Shown here: positions 47,161 to 60,769 of the stretch, in pieces | How the letters are laid out: every line of letters starts with the position of its first letter | Position numbering within the stretch: position 1 is the first letter of the stretch | Source: Sander lucioperca | Taxonomy: Eukaryota > Chordata > Actinopteri > Perciformes > Percidae | Direction of reading: 5' to 3' | Assembly: GCF_008315115.2 (NCBI RefSeq) | Contig: NC_050185.1 | Span: forward strand, 15,071,501 to 15,135,500 | DNA length: 64,000 nt | Made by a program: the position numbers and the translations under genes | Notes under the pieces: generated by a model | Told to the model about the DNA's origin: nothing | The model's input: only the letters and a program-made list of their open reading frames with translations | Databases searched by the model: none

Positions 47161-50100
47161 TTTCCTCTTTGTACCTGGCAAGTGTGCAACTTTCTGTATT
47201 ACAAATGACAGCAGGCCTTATAAGGACATCACAGCCATGAAATGATTCATATCCTTCAGCAGTTACATTTGCAAAGAAGGCCTGGGCCAACTAAATCGTT
47301 GAAATAAGAACAAGCAGGTAGTGCCAAATTACATCATTTGATTCATGGTCGTACAATCTAATGCGTTATTTTCCGCTTTAAGTAAAGGCGGCCAAAATTT
47401 TAATTCTTTCACCCTCTTATCTCCGCAGCATCCCGAACCAGTCCCCTCACTTATAAACAGGTTCTGGTTTCGTCTCAAGGCCTCTAACTATCGCTGTCAT
47501 TAAAGCAGACCCTCAGGGTCCCTGCTGGCATAAACCATAATCTGATTCGTCGTCCCTGACCTCCACTGTTGCATTTATAATGCAGGACCTTGCCCCGCAG
47601 GACATGACAGGCAACTAACAGGGCCTCAGGAAGCAAGTGGCCTGGAGCATGAAAGATATGCATACTTGACATACAGAGCACTTATACAGAGCTGTGTGCA
47701 GTCATCGAGGCTAAGCTAGCTGCTAGATGGTCAGTAAATAAAATAATAGTAATAGGGCTGCCTGCTTGTTAATCCACAATGTCTCGTTTTCCATTTTTAC
47801 TTGTGTTAAATACAAAAGATGTCGCGCGTAGGGTTGTGGAGGATTTGGACTTGTTTAAAGGCACCTTTGACACAGCTGGGCTGAGTAATGAAATTAAAGT
47901 AAGGAGTAATTTAACACGTTACTTTTGCTGTAGTAAAAGTATTTTTTTCTTTCATTATTTTTAACAGTAGACTACATTGTTACAGTTGTATGAATGACAA
48001 TTATGAACAAAACTAATAGTAAAACCCTACTGTGAGTCTATCACAATGGTTCCTTGCCTTTTTTGCTTGTGCTCTAACACCAGTTTTATTCAGCTATATC
48101 ATTTTGTAATATACCCATGACACACCCTGTTTATCCATAGAACATAGTGGGGTCTTACAGAAGGCCATCACATGTTAGGCTTGAGCAAACTAAAACACGC
48201 TACAGCCACTGCAGGGGATGAGCATATGTCCGTTTTGTTCATTTCACGCACAGTAAACTGTGTCGGATTGTGCCATGTCACCCCGTTGTTCCAAATCTGT
48301 GCCTGCAAGTGCATACCTGTGCATGTGCACGGACGGTACATGAAAGCATGAGTGCATCTGCCGTAGAGAATCACATTTTTGGATACACTCCATTTCACGC
48401 TGTAATTAAAATAAGTGCCTTTGCCCCTGATCATCCATCCAGAAAAACAGAGGGAGTAAATCAATGTCCAGTCATAAAGCCCAAAGGGTCATAGGGGAGG
48501 TCTGGTGTTGGACAGTGTTCGTTAAAGTTTAGAGTCCATGCAAGGCCAAGCACCTAGCTGCTACCAGACACATCAGATGGCAAGACAGATTTCTTAATTG
48601 TACAGTTTTCCTGATATGCATTCAACGTGGTTCACCGTTTTTGGATGGGTGGAGCAAATGAGAAAGTGACAATGTATAATAATTACATCATGGCTTTCAC
48701 TCAACTAGATTTGCATGAATTGAATGATCAGATGTATACTGAAGTGCTTGAATATCACCAAACCATATTTGAATGTTGTGATTGAGATGGGTGAATTATA
48801 TGCCACCCCCAGTCAAGCCCAGTTTTTGAATTGGTCTACTGCAAGAAAATGCCCAAGAATTCATGCAATTCATCAATAATTAAACACATGATTCTTGATT
48901 AGCTCCAACCACGTGGCGTTAAATTGACTCATTTGGGATTAGCACCCAAGATCTCTGGTGCACAGTAGAAGATATGAGGTAAAAAGCAGCCATGGAAGAA
49001 AACAACTGGCCCATCACACCCCAGCCCAAGATACTACACCTACCAACCAGCTTCCCATGATAAGCAATAATAATTTTCGAACAAGTAGCGAGGGCTTGCC
49101 ACCAGTTGGCAGGCAAACTGATCCAATAGAAAAAAACTTGTACTACACCAGAAGGCAAGTCCACCCCCGCAAGGCATACCACAATTCCACATGCACAATA
49201 AAGTTTGGAAATGAACAACCAACTAAGTAACTACCAGAATGACTCATAATTCCTTCTGTATGCAGTTAAAATTATAATGAAACTGATGTGAACGAAACCA
49301 GATAAATAAGACTTTTGAAATGACAATACATAATTCACTGTTTATATTTCATGTGCACTAAACCAAACCAAATCTAACACTAAACCAAAGAAATTACAAC
49401 TTTGCTTCACAATGCTTCTAATTATGTTGTCAGCAAATTACATATAATTTCTTACACTGCATGGATCATCACATACAATAACGTGCTGTGACATGAAGAC
49501 ATAAACGGCAACTACGTCAAGATCTCAAACACAGCCGTGCCACTGTGAACCATTCAAAGCTGCCATCCTAACAGCTGCACTTCCAGCAGGAGAACTTTAC
49601 ACTCAGCTTAGTTTACCAATCATAAAGACTTTTATTGCCTCATGCATTACAGTTCATTGCCATGCACATAACTAAATGTACATTACATGTTAAGCTTGAG
49701 AGCGCCCAAGCCAAACTGTTTCCTGCTCTGAACTTAACGGCCCACGTCATGCCACAGGCATGACAGAGCTTCTCTAATAGTCAGTGCTTAGTCAAAGTAG
49801 GCTTCCCTGAAATGTGAAAATCAATCATGGATGACAGCTCATTTGGGCTGTATATCAGGGGAAGGCAGAGAAAGGGAATAAAAGGGTAGAAATTCCAATT
49901 ACACAGTCGATGACCATTTACTCCATGGATATGTGTAACCTCTGGCTGGCGTTGTTGACGCCTCCATCCAGTTGTATAATGAGCATGCTGTGGGCTTAAC
50001 TTATTCAATGGAGTTAAACATGAGAAAAATAAAGTGAGAACTGCATTGTGAAGGTGCTTCTATGGAGCCGTCAGGAGGGAGAGTGATGAGACCACAGACG

Positions 50101-52759
50101 GGTATTATCTCGCTGTCGTGCTGGGACAGGCAAATTATTTCATATAGCTGGTTGAACCTGGCTACCTTTAGCTAATTAGAATAACTAAAGAACAGCATGC
50201 TATACTGTCAAATACATGTCTAAAGTAATTTACTGTAAACAGTCCATTTTAGCACAAAGAACTTGAGACAAAAGTTCAACTTTAAATGCCACCAACAAAT
50301 CAATCAACAAATCCAAAGATGAGATCACCTTTCCCCAGGCTGACAGCTGCTTACATAACCCATTTAACCTTTTGTAGGCCATGCAAACCCCACTATCTGT
50401 TCATTGGCCCTCCTGTCACCCATGGACGGAGCGCCACAGCGGCCTCAAAACTGCTCAACGGCTCAAAACTAATATCATTTTGTCTGGGCAATCTAATAAA
50501 ACACAAGAGCCATTTCCCCCCCTTGTCTGTCTCTCTTGCCCTCTTTCCATATATCCTGGCAGAACGCTATGATTCATAAGAGATGTGGTTGCGGCTCTCA
50601 GTATGCGATGAGCGAAAGGCACCTTGGGGAATTTTATGATCCATGACGAAGCGTCCAGGATCATTTTGGAAGTATGCATGTGTCACTGCATATTAATAAT
50701 GGCCTCTGTCTCATGAAAGCGCCAGAACACCTTCAAAGGAGATAATTTAATCTTCTCCCTGCTCAGCCTCCTCTCCTCTCCATGCTTGCTAATACTTTCC
50801 CTCAGAATCCCAGTCAAAGGAGCCATCGCTTACATTGTGCACTTTGGCTTTAGGATGATAAAAAAAAGAAAAAACAGGAAATGATAGAAGAAGTAAAGCC
50901 AACCAGGAGAAGGAAATAAGCCCCTGATTCAGAACACCGCTGAGGAAGATAAACACAAGAGCTGATGGCGAATCTCTTCTTCTTCCCTTTACATATGTAA
51001 ATTGAGCGGTCATATGATGTTACCAAGGAGCTTGTTGTTGCAGAAATTGACTTATTTACCCTTCTGTATCCTGTAGCCTAATCTATCCACTATTGAGAAT
51101 CATGTGCAGCCAATAAAAAAACCTGCATTAAAAATTGCCATCCTGCAGTGCTCTGCTTTCGTCTGTCCCTATATTTTTCCACCGTAAGCTCACAAACAAG
51201 CACAAGAACAAGGCAGGGTGCTCGTAAGTGAGCTCCATTTGCCCTTTATCACGCAGAAAGATTCCATTCTCTTTAAAGAGCTGGCACCCTGCGGTGAAAC
51301 CAACAAATAAGGAGAGCATTGTTGGATCCTGGACTTTGTTTATGGGACGCCATGGCGAGCATCGTCAAAGCTTGATCCAAAACTCATGACTCAGTGACTG
51401 CACAGCATTCCAAAAGCTACCGAGCTCGGTAAGACTCAAACAATGCATTACTTTTGATGCATAACGCTACATGATCTAATGATTGCATCAAAGTTGATAA
51501 TAACCTTAAATGTCCTCCTGTTTTATTGTCGTACATGATGTGGTAGAGGGCAAGAACCAGTTAACACTCTGTCAGAGGGGAGTCGCCTCCAATGAAACTC
51601 GCCGTAAAAGCCCTTCCATTATGTTAATACAACATATTATAAAACGGGCACAGCACACAGCAGCCACGTATTAGCATGCATGATGACATGCTGATGTTAT
51701 CAATAGGGTAATGTGAGCCGATGATGTAAGTGCATTAAGAAGACTCGTAAACCTATGAAGAGAACCATTAATAGTCCATCTAGAGAGTGTTCAACCGGAC
51801 AAAAAGCAAAGTCAACGTCAAATATCAAATACAACATGGCACAGAATGCAAATGTGGGCTGAAGCTATTCAAATGCTGCAAAGAAACACTTAGCATATTA
51901 ACAGAGCTTGATCTCTTGATCTCGACGGGTGTTGGTTTGACTTAAATACATTTTAAAAGCTTTGCAGTGCAACATGTGCAACCATAGCCCTTGTGCGCTC
52001 CTGAATACCAGTGATTACTAACAGCTGCTTACTTTTTGTGGAAGAGAAAATAGTGTATTCATTTTCTTCTTCATCTTTTTACAGTGTTTGGAATTCAGCT
52101 TTTTATTGAGGGTGCCAACATATCTGGGGGAGCGTTACATATCTGAGGAGAGCAACACTTAAAACAAATGCGCGCAAGTGTTACATGTTAAGGATTTCTG
52201 GTAAAGACATCTGCATTGCATTGTGGGAGCCGAGATTACAAGGCTAAAAAAAATATGAAAAAAAGCTTTGCAAATATTAGGCGAGGACTTACACGCAGCC
52301 TCCCACAAAACTGTGCTATTATCATGAACAGAGGTAGTAATCTACATACATTTATCGAGGTCTGAAAAAAGAACATACTGTAGTAAATCTGATTTATCTT
52401 AGCCCCTGTGTGCGAGGGGAAATGCCTAATGGAGTGTGCAGTCAGTGGACTCGGCATCTTATGCCCTTCATCAGCCAGAGGTGTCACTGCAGTGCAGGAA
52501 AGGATCAGGCAAAGCCGACTGTTACAGGAGTTCAGTGATGGATCTAGTTTGACACACCACCCACTTTTCTTCTCTTCGGGGGCAACTGTGGAGACTGCTG
52601 TGAGTCAGTTTTAGACACAGTCAGAGCTACAGGCAAGGCCACTGTGTGTTAGGGAGCTACAGGCACATCATGAGGGTCGGAGAAGCGTAAGAAACAAGTC
52701 ACTCTGGTTTCCTGCTCTGTGTATGAGTGAAAACATGAATCATCTACTGTAAGTCAATT

Positions 52760-52890
52760 CCTATTTAAGCTTCAGCTGGCTCAGAATGCCACAACAAGAC
52801 TCCGGTTGACTGTCTCTGGTTTTATGGGTTTTTTTGTAAGCCAATCTGTAACTTGTAAGTGCTATATAATCTAAGTTATTATTAATTGTG
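52760..52890 (+). mobile_element. LINE 3' remnant (reverse-transcriptase C-terminal fragment)
   Basis: The frame CTT CAG CTG GCT CAG AAT GCC reads LQLAQNATTRLRLT, similar to the LQLxQNAAARLLT motif near the C-terminus of the L2/Rex-type LINE reverse transcriptase. It is followed within 60 bp by a tail CTTGTAAGTGCTATATAATC of the kind that ends such elements. It is a strongly 5'-truncated, dead copy. Confidence 0.55.
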
Positions 52891-53088
52891 TAGTATAACG
52901 GTTCCCATTAAAAATATACTGGATTTACAAAAACAGAATAAATAACTTCAGGGGAATCAAAATCTCTGAAACTAAACTGTATATAAACACCATGTACTGT
53001 ATGAGCACAATGTGAACAAAACTAGAGGAACACCTTGCAATATAATGCAAACTAATACAACACCACCAAGCGTATAAACTACCATTAA

Positions 53089-53240
53089 AGGGACAATTCA
53101 CCTCAAATCAAAAATACATTCATCTCTAAGACCGATATCTCTAACACTGGGCAACTCACACAAAACAATCTAGATTAATAAATAGCACTACAGGTAAGAG
53201 GGAAAATATGTATTTTAGATTTTGTGGTGAACTGTCTTCA
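53089..53240. repeat. Dispersed repeat, family B short copy
   Basis: It starts after TTAA at 53085-53088 with AGGGACAATTCACCTCAAATC and ends with GATTTTGTGGTGAACTGTC, so the ends are inverted repeats. The middle has AACACTGGGCAACTCACAC and AGCACTACAGGTAAGAGG, shared with 34240-34800. An internal deletion derivative is likely. Confidence 0.55.
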
Positions 53241-54704
53241 CAATAATTTAAAAAAGCAAAAATAATTGTTTTATATTAAAGGTATTTCTCTTATTTTTAC
53301 TATTCTCTGAATATGAAAATGCCCAATTGCATTTAGGGGTGGATGATATGGCATATATTGTTTAGTTTTACAGTGGTACTTTAGCTATCCCATTAACATT
53401 CCTGTGTGTACTGTATTAGTCCATTGTGAGCTATGATGCCACTCAGTGAGCAGGAGCATATTGCTTTATGCCAATGCTGTATTGAACCCACTGGATTAGA
53501 CAAAAAAAATATACTCCCATCTAATTATTTTATCCATAAAGATTTAAAGTGATTTTCCAAAAATTAACAATATCATGATATCTATTTATTTTACGATCTA
53601 AGATGGTACATACCTTTACAGAGCTTTTTGTTCATTTTGCCTCCATAAAGCTTCTTATATCAAGCTTCTCCCAAAAAGCTTAAACGTCTACACAACAGTG
53701 CTCACTGTTGCAGCAGAGCTATGTATGACCATGACATTTTATGCCATAAGTTAAGAGTATTGGCATATTTTGTCATGAGATAGGGCAGTGGGCAATTACC
53801 ACTGCTGTTGCCCTATTGGCGTTTTAATGACGTTATCATCATGGCTGCCTCCCACTTCCGTTGCAGCAAATAACCTTGTAACACGTACAACAAGCCACTT
53901 AATGGCAAAATAAATGAGTCAGAGGCCGTCTCCCTCTTGTTTTCCCTGCATGAGTGTGTGTGTAAGATAGAGAGAGCAGGGAGTAAAACATACAGGAACA
54001 GAAAGCAAACCCATGCAAGTGTGATCCTTTCAATCTATGTGTGAATGAAATGCATGGTTCAGAGAGTGCTCCTTTATTCACTCACATCGCTCTCAGCGAA
54101 GCGTGTTTGTGGCAATGACGAAATCCCCTGCTGTCTTTAAGGTTTCTTTCTGTCGCCACACTCTCACCTCCTCTCAAGAGCGTGGAGGAGGTGCGAGGGA
54201 GAAAGCCTAAGCTGTCATCACAGTTTGGATCAATGTCCTGCCTCCACCCCCCGCTGCCTCCACACCCCTTTTGCCCTCCACCTAAACCTCCAGCAGAGTA
54301 TTATGCAACTTTAAAAACAAGGTCACGGAAATATCTGGAGAAGAATCAAAGAAGATAAACAGGAAAGGAAGATCTTCTTCCTCCTCCTGCCCATTGTAGT
54401 GTGTGATTCAGCGGGGGGTAAGGCCACTGGCATCAGAGAGCCTGCCGTGTCTAACGCATACAAATGCCTGCAAACACACATTTCCACCCACACAGGCGAA
54501 TGCACAAACATTGACACATACATGTGTCAGACACTGGCAGCTGGAGAATTAATGATAGTTTCAATAAGACAGGGTCCATCGTGTGTCCTTGTGCTTGTGT
54601 CTATATTCATGTTTCATGCAGTGAGATAGATCACTGTGAAGAATAATCCTCACCCGCGGTTAAGATCAAATTTACTAAACAAGGCATTCTCTTGAGTAAG
54701 AAAC

Positions 54705-54764
54705 CTTATTCTGACCCCCTCTTGTCATGCATAATAATGCATGACAAGAGGGGGTCAGAATAAG
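54705..54764. repeat. Perfect 28-bp inverted repeat with 4-nt loop
   Basis: Left arm 54705-54732, loop AATA at 54733-54736, right arm 54737-54764. All 28 pairs match (arm begins CTTATTCTGACCCCC and ends CATGCAT). Such a perfect hairpin could extrude as a cruciform or give a stable RNA stem. Confidence 0.97.
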
Positions 54765-54775
54765 AAGCCTACTAG

Positions 54776-54810
54776 AACTAGAAGCCTTATGAATAATAAG
54801 GCTTCTAGTT
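54776..54810. repeat. Second perfect hairpin, 15-bp arms
   Basis: Left arm AACTAGAAGCCTTAT (54776-54790), loop GAATA, right arm at 54796-54810 exactly complementary. It begins 12 bases after the 28-bp hairpin. Confidence 0.95.
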
Positions 54811-54837
54811 AAAAAACTAGATCTGGTGAGCTAAAGA

Positions 54838-54990
54838 AACGCCAAACATTACTTTTGCATTGCAATGGGAATTAACAATAGCAATTTAACAAATTATAGA
54901 GTGTGGTCTAGACCTACTCTATCTGTAAAGTGTCTAGAGATAACTCTTGTTATGTTTGATACTATAAATAAAATTGAATTGAATTGAATA
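54838..54990 (+). repeat. Retroposon 3' tail
   Basis: GTGGTCTAGACCTACTCTAT, AAGTGTCTAGAGATAACTC and ATACTATAAATAAAATTG followed by AATTGAATTGAATA form a recognisable 3' end of a common fish short retroposon. Confidence 0.6.
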
Positions 54991-55139
54991 GGTATTTAGT
55001 AGTTGGATGAAATTTAGTATTGGATAGATGGACATTTTGACCTGATTATGGCGATAGAGGTAAAGTCTGGGGATTACCAAACGATACTTCAGTCTGGATC
55101 AAGGTGGCTGACTGACGGACCAACAGGCCGACATTGCCA

Positions 55140-55935
55140 TCCCTAAAAAATTTAAACTTCCAAAATATGAGGATAATCGCCAACCATTTTGACAATCCAT
55201 TAAGTCATTTATCAAGCAAAAATGTGAAACAATCACTGGTTCCAGCTGCTGAAATGTGAAAAATTGCTGCTTTTATCCATTTTATATAACTGTGTATTGC
55301 TGTAAATTGAATATCTTTGGATTTTGAACTATTGGGCAGGCAGAGTATATCTGCAGTGTTTGGTTGTTAGTTGAACAAAACAAGCAATTTACATGTCATC
55401 TTGGACTCTTTGGACATTTTTCAAACTTTTCTGAATGGAAAGGATTAATCGATCTATTTAAAAAGTCTGACAGATTAATAACTAACATTAGTTGCAGCCC
55501 TAAAACTGAATACTTTGGGGTCTTGTACTGTTGATTGGACAAAACAAGCAATTTGAAGACAACTAACATGGCTCTGGGAAATTGGATAACACTTTACTCG
55601 AAGTTTTCTACATAAGAGTGACATGACACTGTCATGAACACATGACACTCACATGACACTGTCATGACACAGTCATGACACATGAACCCTATAACCATAA
55701 CTTGTCATGACAAAACATGACGACATAAACGTTTATAACTTGTTTATAATGTTTTATGACACGTTCATGACAGTGTCATGTCACTCTTATGTAGAAAACT
55801 TCAAGTAAGGTGTAACCGGAAATTGTGCTATTGTATTTTGACTATTTTCAGACAATCTATAGATTAGACTAAACAATCAATAAAATCAACAGATTATTAG
55901 AGAACGAAGCTTGTAGCTGTAGCCCTAGAATATAG
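55140..55935 (-). repeat. Diverged 'cgattaat' repeat, longest copy, interrupted
   Basis: It runs from AAAATATGAGGATAATCGCC to GTAGCTGTAGCCCTAG. It contains GAATATCTTTGGATTTTGAAC, CATCTTGGACTCTTTGGAC and GATTAATAACTAACATTAG phrases, and resumes after the nested MITE (55585-55817) with ATTGTATTTTGACTATTTTC. It has no open frame and may be several adjacent or rearranged copies. Confidence 0.5.
55585..55817. mobile_element. Short hAT-like MITE with 8-bp target duplication
   Basis: Left end GATAACACTTTACTCGAAG and right end in reverse complement GGTTACACCTTACTTGAAG continue into matching TTTTCTACATAAGAGTGACA and TGACACTGTCATGAAC, making inverted repeats of about 50 bp. GGAAATTG flanks both sides (55577-55584 and 55818-55825). 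The interior contains many TGTCATGA / TCATGACA palindromes. No coding capacity. Confidence 0.85.
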
Positions 55936-57802
55936 CAACTATAGGAACTCTACGTGCCATGTCACCACTATCCATGTATCATCACAACACAGCAGCTCAT
56001 CTCTAAATGGATATTTAGTGTGAGAATGTGACACTACAAATCCGTTAATTGCTGATTCTCCTGGTTATTTACATGCTAATGTTGTTGTGTCAGCTTGCAG
56101 CCATTCTTTTTTCCATGACAAAAATGTTTGCAGTTGCTGTGTCGTTCCCAAACAGCCAAGCCATCGTTAATTAAATTCAGACTGTGTAAAACTCAACACT
56201 ATGCAAGGGTTTAGGTACATCTCCACCCATCAGCGATCATTTAACACTCTTGATACTTTTGAGCACCTGCCCCAGAGCTGTATAAGGTCCATCATAGAAC
56301 AATCAGTTCCCCAGTCCTCCCAAAATAATTATCAGTAAAAAATCAACAGTTATTAACTAGGAAAATGGTGGTGAGTATGTATCATCAGCTGTACGTTTCC
56401 CTGTGACTGCCATGCATGTGTACGGTCATGTCATTACATGTTAATGGGCTTTCCTCTGATGCTACCGCGGGAGCAGAGAGACGGAGGCTGTGATGGAGAG
56501 AACAGGGAACCATTTGATGTTTGCCAGTTGAAAGAATAAGCCTTACTTTGGGTTGTGCTTTCCACAGAGGCATGCTGGGATTGAAAGAGCGCTTGCCCAG
56601 GGCTAAAGGGGATTTTTGGTGGGCGCCACACATCCAATTACCACGGTAGCATCACAGAAATCCACGGGGAATGCACACACACACATACACACACACATTC
56701 ACACACGTGCACGCGGGCATCCGCGCACACACCGACATGTAAGACACCCACTGCAGGAGGCTCTCACCGCAGAGGGGGCACAGCCAAATCTCCCTATTCT
56801 GCTTCTGCTGGATCGGATGCTACGGAATTCATGAATATCATAAGCATGTGTTGATATGTGGCTTATGATATGAATATAGATTGCAATATGGAAACACCAC
56901 CCAGGTTCCACCTCTTTGGAAAGCATCATTAATGCAGTCAGAGGAGCGATTACTGGATTTGCATGGGCTCTTCTGATGATCCGAGAGGACCTGCGGATCC
57001 ACTAATATGTTGAGGTTTATTGGTGCATTTCAAAGCCGTTTTGAAGTCTTCTGTTCTGTGGCAAACACTGGGATTTCTAGCTGTTTAATATCCCCACCAA
57101 CAAACTTTAATAACTACATCGTCCCACATCAGCACCCCAAACACATAGACCCACCAAACCAAACTAATTTAAAACACATCCTGGAATTAATGCATTAATG
57201 CATTTTTTACTAATTTCTTTACTTCTACCTACGCAGGTTAATAACTTTAATATTTCCTCTTTTCTTAAAACAAGGGCCCTAGGCCGATGGGAAATCATAC
57301 TTCAACAGACGTTACTATGCAATCGATTTTATGATGTATTTTTAATTATACAAGATTTGTCATTTCTTTTAATACCATGATGAAATGGCCCGGAGCACCA
57401 CTTCTCTTTTATTGAAGCTTATAAATCTCTGATATCTGTGTACTGGTAAAGCAGCTGTGCCACTAGAGAGGAGATTACTCAAAATTTGGTAAATACACCC
57501 ACAATATAACAAAATCAAACCTTGAGGTGGGTATTTAAATTAATTTTGATCAAAGATTTTGCTTAACTTTGGGAAACTTAGGGAACGTGGTCTTGGGCAA
57601 AGTTTTTGTCACGTAGACGGGATGCTACATATAATCTTCCACTTTTTCTTTCATATTTGATTCTCAACTCAGAAAACAGCCCTAAAATATAAAAGCAACA
57701 CATGGATTCAGTGACTAAATACTGGTGTTCTTCTTGAGATCCACCACAGTCCCCAAACAATCAACTCAACTATCATCAACAATCAACTATTGACCTGCAA
57801 TT

Positions 57803-58258
57803 TCACACAATCAAGCTTGAGCTTGGAGGATAAAATCCATGGCGAGTCTGTCTGTTAGCTCCAGAAAAAAGTAGCTGTTCAGAAAAGCTTTTCTGCATAG
57901 CACAGAAACCTTTGATTACAACCCAAGAGCAGACGGACATAAACTCTGCTCCAACATATATTTTAGCAACCTTCTCAAGGTAATCACGCCAATGAAGGGT
58001 CACTGGAGAGGCCAAACCAGCCCATTCCTTATAATTAAGACATTTAAACTGCTCAGCGATGATGCCACTCTTTAAGGCATTTGGTACACACCCAGAAACG
58101 GAGGAGTAATAATTTTGTGCAAGGAAAAAGGCAACGTGAGGCCACGTGGAAATAAAACGGAGGCAAATGGGTAGAAGCAGAAGTAATGAAATAGGGCAGA
58201 GGGTCATCTCGAGCTGTGAATGTGGCATTTGAGGAGGCCTGCTTCCGGCTTCACTCAT
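57803..58258 (-). other. 151-codon open frame, not recognised
   Basis: It starts at ATG 58256-58258 and stops near 57803. A hydrophobic stretch (LCPISLLLLLPICLRFI) lies at residues 20-36, and several cysteines are scattered. No family resemblance, splice partner or promoter was found. A chance frame is the default reading, although its composition is less biased than that of most random frames here. Confidence 0.15.
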
Positions 58259-59576
58259 CTTCAGATGAAATACATCTATGTGACATGAAAGACAAGTAAA
58301 AAAGGGCAGCCAAGTGCGCGTTTCTCTGTAGGCACATTTATATGCAAGTGAGTTTTTTGTTCTTTAAGTCCGGGAACATTACAAAAAAGTGTTGTATCAC
58401 TTTCGATGTGATAGATATCATGATCACACCTTTCTCGCTCTGACATAAATGGTCTCAACACATGTATTAACTCACTGCATCACACACAGTATGACAAGAT
58501 ATGATAAACTGAAAATGAATTAAGGAAAAGAATCAGGTTTCCTACCAGAACACATGCTGCATATAAAACAATTCCCCCATGGAAGAGCAATTTTTGAATT
58601 AATCAGTAATTTGACTGGTGTTGAGTCTTAATTTGGCAAAGCTCATGATGCGGCACCTATGTCATTGTAATGATTAGATTTGCCTGTTGAAATGAAAACA
58701 TCTGGATACAAAAAATAAAAGCGACTGGCTCAAAGCAAGAGAAATCCGTGCCATGATGAATAGTTGACGCAAACCTTTGTTGAGGCCAGGGGAGTGTGAA
58801 CCAAATCAAGTGAGAATTTCATTGAAGGCAAAAAGCGTGGGTCAATTCTTCCGCTGTTTGTAGCGTGGGAGAAGATCTCCAGAAGGAAGCAAACCTCATG
58901 CTGTGCAGACACGTATAGACTGGGTCATGAGTCAGATTGGAGAAGGCCTAAGCATGAATTTCTAAGACGATACACTCTAAAAAGCTTTTGCTGCAGCAGC
59001 CTGAATAAAGACAACAAGGAGGGAGACGGCAGCCTGAACTGGGCGAGAATGCCAACATCTGCATTAAATCTCGCCCTGAGATTTCTTTCTCCACTTAGTG
59101 AAATCTCGGTGGAGACTGCTTTGCCTACTCCAGACAGCTCGGCTTGCTTTGCCATAGGAAGCCATTAACTGACAGTACACGGCTTGAGGTTATCCCCATG
59201 GGTGTAACAGCCTCTGGGATATACTGTGTCTGGCGGAGAGATGAAAAGAGCATGACGCTAAAGAGATTAGCTATTACATTGTGAATTTTTGTTAGAAGAA
59301 TACGTTTTTTAGGGACTATTGAGGGATACACAGAAAGCCAAATAATACAAAAGAGGCTCAGCAGACAGTTAGATAACCCTTTAAGTAAGGCTAGGAGGTT
59401 TAGTAAGTGTAAAAGCGCACGTAATGACTGCATCACATGTTCACAGGCACTTTGAGGCATGCTCAGCATCCATGATGAGTCTTGTTCGGAAAGGCTGATG
59501 TGTGAACGTGGTGATAAATCGCACTGTTAAATTAATATCTCAGCAAAGTATTGCCCTAGATAGATGGAAAAAACTA

Positions 59577-59609
<33 letters not shown>
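59577..59609. repeat. (AC)n microsatellite
   Basis: About 16 AC units ending in ACACAT. Confidence 0.95.
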
Positions 59610-59612
<3 letters not shown>

Positions 59613-59731
59613 TCATGTGGCATCACAGTGCCTCTGCAGAGACACACAGTCAACAGTCTCAGTTTCCTTTTGCCAGCAGGGGAATGACTAGATATGAGAG
59701 AAGGGGAGAAAAAAATACAGTATGGATACGT

Positions 59732-59751
59732 GTTTTTTTTTTTTTTTTTTT
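59732..59751. repeat. Poly(T) run
   Basis: A homopolymer of about 19-20 T between GTG and ATTACATT. No retroposon body was recognised beside it. Confidence 0.9.
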
Positions 59752-60769
59752 ATTACATTGGTGTGGGTGGGTCGGTGGGGTGGGAAGGTATTGATATGAT
59801 CTTTTCCAGAGGTGTATGTGTGGCTCCCCTGCTGTCTGGCTGTTTGGCATTGGTTTCTGAGGGTGTCATTGTCAACACATTTACGTCGCCACTATTCCTG
59901 CTTGTCAGAGAACCTTAAGCATAATTCGCTACAAAGATAAGTAGGCTCCTTTCTGCAGGTGCCTCATAGCAATGAAATGGTGGTGATTTTTGAAGAGACA
60001 CATTCAGCCCCCCCCCTCCAAACCTTCTACATGCACAGCAATCTCATCTTCTCTCGTGCACAATTGTAAGGCTGCTGCGATGAGCTTTCGTTTCTGCAAT
60101 CACTTCACATTTGTTTCAGCGATTGATTTCCTGGCATGTGAGGGGAAGGAGAGAATGAGCGAGTGGGTAGCCAGAGATGGAGAGAGGGAGGGAGGGGAGG
60201 AGCGAGTGAGCGAGCGAGCGAGGGAAGCAACAGGGAAGTCAGAGGACGTGCAATGCCAGGCTCACATACTGTCACCATGACAACAGACATCACTTCACAG
60301 GAGCAGCACTTAGGATGCCTGTGTGGGCTGAAGTGACATAGTTGAAGGTTTGCATTAGCCTCTTGTGGGTGCCAAACGTACCAATCCTCCCCTGGTTTGC
60401 TTTTTGCTTTATTTCCTCCACAGCACTGCTAAAAGAAGCCCCGTCGCTCTTGTCAGCTACCTATTGGGAATGCTGAGTGATTTGTACTTTGTGTGTAAAT
60501 GTGGGTCCTGCCAGTTTGGCTTAACAAAGACAATTTAATTGACTGAAATGGGTAAGGAAAGACAGGAGGAGACATTCATATTCAATGAGCCTCTTTCATC
60601 ATTTGCGTCACTTTGAAGCTGGCTAGCATGTATAATTCCCTGTGATTTGTAGTGATGCCAATCATGGAAATGATAACTCCAGATATGGAAACACACCACA
60701 GACATTTAAAAGGATGAAGGAAAAAGGACATCTATCTTCGCAGCTAATCCTGCTGTTCATTAAGAAATA

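Noticed and set aside
55600..55800. CRISPR-like regularly repeated TGTCATGACA units
   Set aside because: Units are palindromes within a MITE with target duplication, spacing is irregular, and the genome is vertebrate.
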